Shown one piece after another: positions 60,642-64,000 of a stretch of 64,000 nucleotides of DNA. This DNA is from Wolfiporia cocos (lineage: Eukaryota > Basidiomycota > Agaricomycetes > Polyporales > Phaeolaceae). The DNA is taken from the NCBI GenBank assembly GCA_029448655.1, contig JACCLO010000013.1:868001-932000 (forward strand), given 5' to 3'. Position 1 is the first letter of the stretch. Each line of letters starts with the position of its first letter. Below the pieces are notes generated by a model. The model searched no databases. It was not told the DNA's origin and saw nothing but the letters and a program-made list of their open reading frames with translations. A program made the translations under genes and the position numbers.

Positions 60642-61259
60642 ATGTCTTTCGAGCCTCTAAAAGGTTCCTGTTTCTGCGGGTCCGTTTCGTACACGTTGTC
60701 TGGGCCTCCGGAGCTCAGTGCATTCTGCCACTGCACAAACTGCCAGCGGCTCATGGGTAAGCAGGGGGGCAATTCACTTTCGACAAAGTCGCGGGCGCCC
60801 CGCCGACGCCCTCGCATCACTCGCGATGCGCAAGCGAGCGATGGTGCAGCGACTATCAGACCCGATCACTCCCCGCACCGCATCATCGCATCACCGCATC
60901 ACTGACGGCGCCCAGGCTGCCCCTTCGTGCACACGATCCACTTCGACGCCGCGCACTTCGCGTGGACGCACCCCGCGCCGCACGCGGAGCGCCTCGACGC
61001 GTACGTCGTCCCGAGCAAGCCGTGGAAGACGCGCTTCCGGTGCAGGGCGTGCGGCGTGTGCGTCGCGAGCGCGAACTCGAAGACTGCACGGCGGAGCGTG
61101 TGGGGCGCGCACCTTGAGAGGGACAGCGAGGGGAAGATCACGCGGTGGGAGGACGTGAAGCCGACGGCGCATATATTCTATGAGACGAGGATGCTTGATG
61201 TCGATGATGATTTGGGTAAGTGGACGGGATACGAGGGGAAATCGGAGAGGATTGCTTGA
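60642..61259 (+). CDS. GFA/CENP-V domain zinc protein, two exons
   Basis: Exon 1 60642-60756 (MSFEPLKGSCFCGSVSY to CHCTNCQRLMG, donor GTAAGC) and exon 2 60916-61259 (GCPFVHTIHFDAAHFAW to stop) give 152 residues in consistent phase. The zinc-site signature of the glutathione-dependent formaldehyde-activating enzyme/CENP-V fold is present: CFCG, CHCTNC and CRACGVC. The C-terminal KWTGYEGKSERI is typical of fungal members. These are small cytosolic proteins related to S-hydroxymethylglutathione metabolism, but most fungal paralogues have no proven activity. An in-frame upstream ATG at 60585 would add 19 residues; I prefer 60642 because the family usually starts close to the first Cys motif. Divergent from the tetraspan gene, with about 750 bp between them. 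Confidence 0.88.
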
Positions 61260-62378
61260 TGCGCGAACGTGAGTCTGCATAGTGGCTGCGGCCCTGCGTC
61301 TGACTCTGATGCTCTCGGAGGTATAGGCCTATGTAACAGCTTTGACTACCGTTGCAGCAGGGTCGAGTTCAGATGTATACATACTTAATGCTGCCGGCCC
61401 CGTTCGATGAATCCACTCGGACCAAATCACCCGGATCGTCGATCAACTTTGGCCCCATATGCCCCCACTGGCGACTCCCCCACGCATTGGGGTTCAGAGC
61501 CGCCGGGTCTGCCACTGCCCCTCGGCCCCAAGTGCGGGGTTGATTAGCCTTCTTCAACCTTTGATCAATCCATCAGTGGAGTTCGTGCTGGCCGCGCGAC
61601 GCCCCTCACACGCCCTCACACGCCCTTCGCGGGATGCCGTCGGTGGTGGCTGTACATTGGTTCTGTCACAGCTGATTTAGATGCTCGCCCCATCAGATGC
61701 GACCCTAGAGGCGCGCATACAGCTAGCTTGGACGCGCATATAGACTTGGACGCGCATTTGGTCAAGATTGACTCGCATACTGCCAGCTCGTACGCGCACA
61801 TAGGCAGCTGAGCCGGGCGCGATCACAGGCTGGTCCGCGCATGCCTCAATCAAGGTTAGCATCGAAGTGTTGGCGAAGCAACCTCTTGTCATCGTCTAAC
61901 GCACGCAGCACTACACATTCTGGATGGACTGTTATAGACACAAGTTCATCATTATGAGTACCTCAGGTATATGTCGACATCCTGGGTGGACTGTTCCCCT
62001 CGCCCGGCTGCGGGTGCATGAGTTCGAGGTGAGTCTGCCTTTTTTCCGAGCCTTCGCGCTACAGTGGTCCGAAATATGCCCCTCCATGCGCATGCATCGG
62101 GTCTATGTCTGCTCGGCTGCTCTTATTTGTGGCATTTTTAGCCCTCAACTCAAGATATCGTGAATATGTGTTATCTATCATGAAGACATTATGAGCACGA
62201 CGTATGAACATCCCTGCACCGCACACACGCCGATTTACTTGATGGCTAACCAACCAAGACATGTACAGACAGTCGAATGTTACGGGCAGTAAGGGTCAAG
62301 ATCGAATCACAATTCCTCTGTCAGGGTGCAACTCAAGGGTCCGTTACGATCGTGGGACCAATGGACACCCCCTGCGGA
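61260..62378. other. Intergenic, no supported gene
   Basis: Contains short frames only. Around 61690-61850 a loose repeat of GCGCAT/CGCGCATAT-type units occurs (GACGCGCAT recurring every 15-25 bp). No domain-bearing frame. Confidence 0.45.
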
Positions 62379-62890
62379 TTACAGGCTGATGGGGACACAG
62401 CCAATGGAAATCAAGTCACCCTGTTGGACACGGTGTAAGCATTCGGCTACATTCACCGACGCCGCGAGATCCACGCACGATGCCGTTCTCGGTGCAGCAC
62501 ACCGGCTCGGCGTTGCAATCAGAGCCGGAGCCGACGCCGACGACGTCCAGGGGCGAGCAGTCGAGGCCGAGGAGGACGTCCGCGTCCTCGAGCACGATGC
62601 CCAGAAGCCCGAGCAGCTGCGACCCGGCCGCGGAGCTCGCCTGCGGAGAAGGTGTAAGGTGTCAGCGTGTAAGCAGCCGCCTCGCGTCCCCGTGTGCGCG
62701 CACTGACCGACTCGGTGGACTGGCAGCACTGCGCGTCGCCCGTGTTGCACTGGCCCGCGGTGGTCACGGTCGGCGCGGGCGCCGTCACCGTCTCTGTCAC
62801 CGTCTTCGTGGCCGTCGTCGTGGGAGTGTCCCACGGGCTCGCGACGACGAGGGTGGCGAGAGCGGTAGCGATAGCGAGACGAGAGAACAT
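62379..62890 (-). CDS. Class I hydrophobin, three exons
   Basis: Exons (minus) 62890-62708, 62640-62479 and 62420-62379 are 61, 54 and 14 codons including the stop, all phase 0, with GT-AG introns of 67 and 58 nt. The 128-residue product has a signal peptide ([19 protein letters not shown]), a Thr/Val/Pro-rich spacer, and eight cysteines as C48-x6-C55-C56-x32-C89-x13-C103-x5-C109-C110-x12-C123, which fits the class I hydrophobin pattern. The ending SIGCVPISL is also typical. Hydrophobins are secreted and self-assemble at air-water interfaces, coating aerial hyphae, spores and fruiting bodies. No second hydrophobin is visible nearby. Confidence 0.95.
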
Positions 62891-62899
62891 GCTGTTGGT

Positions 62900-64000
62900 C
62901 GTCTATGGTACGGATGATCTGCTGTGGATAAGCTTCGGTGAGGAGGCTGCTCGAGCTGGTGGTTCACCCTGTCCTGTACGCCCTCTTATACTCCTGGCTG
63001 CAGGCACTGGCATCGCCCTCCCGAATTTTCAGCGCAGAGGTATTTGCGCGAATATGTCATGGCCAACCTCAATACAGACGCTACATGGTGGTCGAGAGGT
63101 CATGTGGGCACAAGACGAATGGCCATACCGGCAGATCGCGTGTGTTCTTGCGGCAGGCGCACTCTCTCGATTCAATATGGTAGCATCGACGCGTACGTGC
63201 CATAATCCTATGTGACAATGACAGTTTCAGTTTAATAAGAGTAAGCTATAACCTGACTGCTCCCGGTTGCCACTAAGTATGCTTGATATCTAGCCCTTTC
63301 GCATTGGGACGTGCTTGTGGCGTCCGTCGGTATCTGACGATACGTGCTGTGGCTCTTGCCCTGGTAATCCCATCAGTGATCCCGTCATGTTCATCATCCC
63401 CGCAAGCTCCGCTGACGTATATACTGGCGTAAGCTTATTTCGCGCTTGCTGACTTTTTAGTGACGCATGGACAGGTGTGTCGGTACGGACGTTTTTGGCC
63501 TGTGCAAGGCCCCGTATCTTTCCACCAAGCGAAGCAGATTTCTGAAACGCAGACGTCCAATTAGGAGGAATCAAAGAGAGGATGCGGGGTCGTTGCCGCC
63601 ACATACACGTGCCTAGGAGAGAATCACACGCTGGCTGTCTTCAGATGCGGTAGTGCTGGTAAGGCACATACGCTCAGGATATCCACAGGTATTGCCCGCA
63701 ACTCCGACTACTCAAATACGACCCATGCTCATCTGTCTCTTCATACGGATTCTAGGGCAGTGGTCCGCGATTGTCTGGAACCGAGACAAATGCCATCGGA
63801 GGGGGGCTATCCATGTGCTGAACAGAGCGGGCTGGAAGGTTCCGTCCCTGGGCTGGTGCGGGTAATCACCAATCTCATTTCCGACGAATCCAACGGATCA
63901 TATATCGGCGTTGCAGCGCACGTTTCTACTATCCCCGCGGTGAGTCGGGGCGTACAGACACGCAGACGTCCCTCCGACCAGTCGGATGGTGGCAAAAACC
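62900..64000. other. No firm gene; one hypothetical minus-strand frame
   Basis: A minus-strand frame at 63290-63604 (with SASLGGKIRGLAQAKN and ELAGMMNMTGSLMGLPG) has a protein-like composition but no known domain and may be an exon. The rest of the stretch, including the hydrophobin upstream region, shows nothing I can support. Confidence 0.35.

Overview
The window looks like a TE-dense stretch of an Agaricomycete (mushroom-forming basidiomycete) genome. Support comes from short-intron genes with fungal GT-AG splice sites, a three-exon class I hydrophobin, genes resembling the basidiomycete DUF6533 membrane family, and chromodomain Ty3/gypsy elements. No bacterial or organellar features were seen. 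Species cannot be named from the sequence alone; Polyporales-like is a guess.

Layout. 1-1541: right part of a DUF6533-like gene with an apparent frameshift. 1.5-6.2 kb: CpG-poor relic DNA and nested solo LTRs. 6239-16193: Ty3/gypsy element 1 (plus strand), 699-bp LTRs in which I found no difference, TSD CTATA. 16.2-18.5 kb: no recognisable gene. 18.5-24.8 kb: a solo LTR, then two copies of a TIR element (CCCAGTGAAA ends, about 7-bp TSD); the second copy holds a solo LTR that itself holds a 1001-bp hAT-type element. 25.9-47.9 kb: a degenerate LINE-like RNase H region split by two solo LTRs of one family (LTR-B). One LTR-B contains a solo LTR that contains Ty3/gypsy element 2 (minus strand, 26134-35220), whose gag is split by yet another solo LTR. 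The other LTR-B contains four separate insertions, including Ty3/gypsy element 3 (minus strand, 37359-45552). 48-58.3 kb: two more DUF6533-like genes and an odd inverted-repeat element with tRNA-like modules. 58.3-64 kb: ordinary host genes: a four-TM membrane protein, a GFA/CENP-V-type zinc protein and a hydrophobin.

The most striking result is that the three full-length Ty3/gypsy elements, from clearly different families, each carry a trimeric-type dUTPase domain at a different place in Pol: after the chromodomain (element 1), between protease and RT (element 2), and between Gag and protease (element 3). All three also show the same replication-priming design. Exactly 11 nt just inside the 5' LTR are the reverse complement of 11 nt that lie 32-35 bp downstream of a TATA box in the LTR, as expected for Tf1/sushi-type self-priming.

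Target-site duplications gave base-level boundaries for most insertions and allowed the nesting order to be reconstructed. Exon structures of the tetraspan, GFA and hydrophobin genes were resolved with consistent phase throughout. The DUF6533-like models are approximate.
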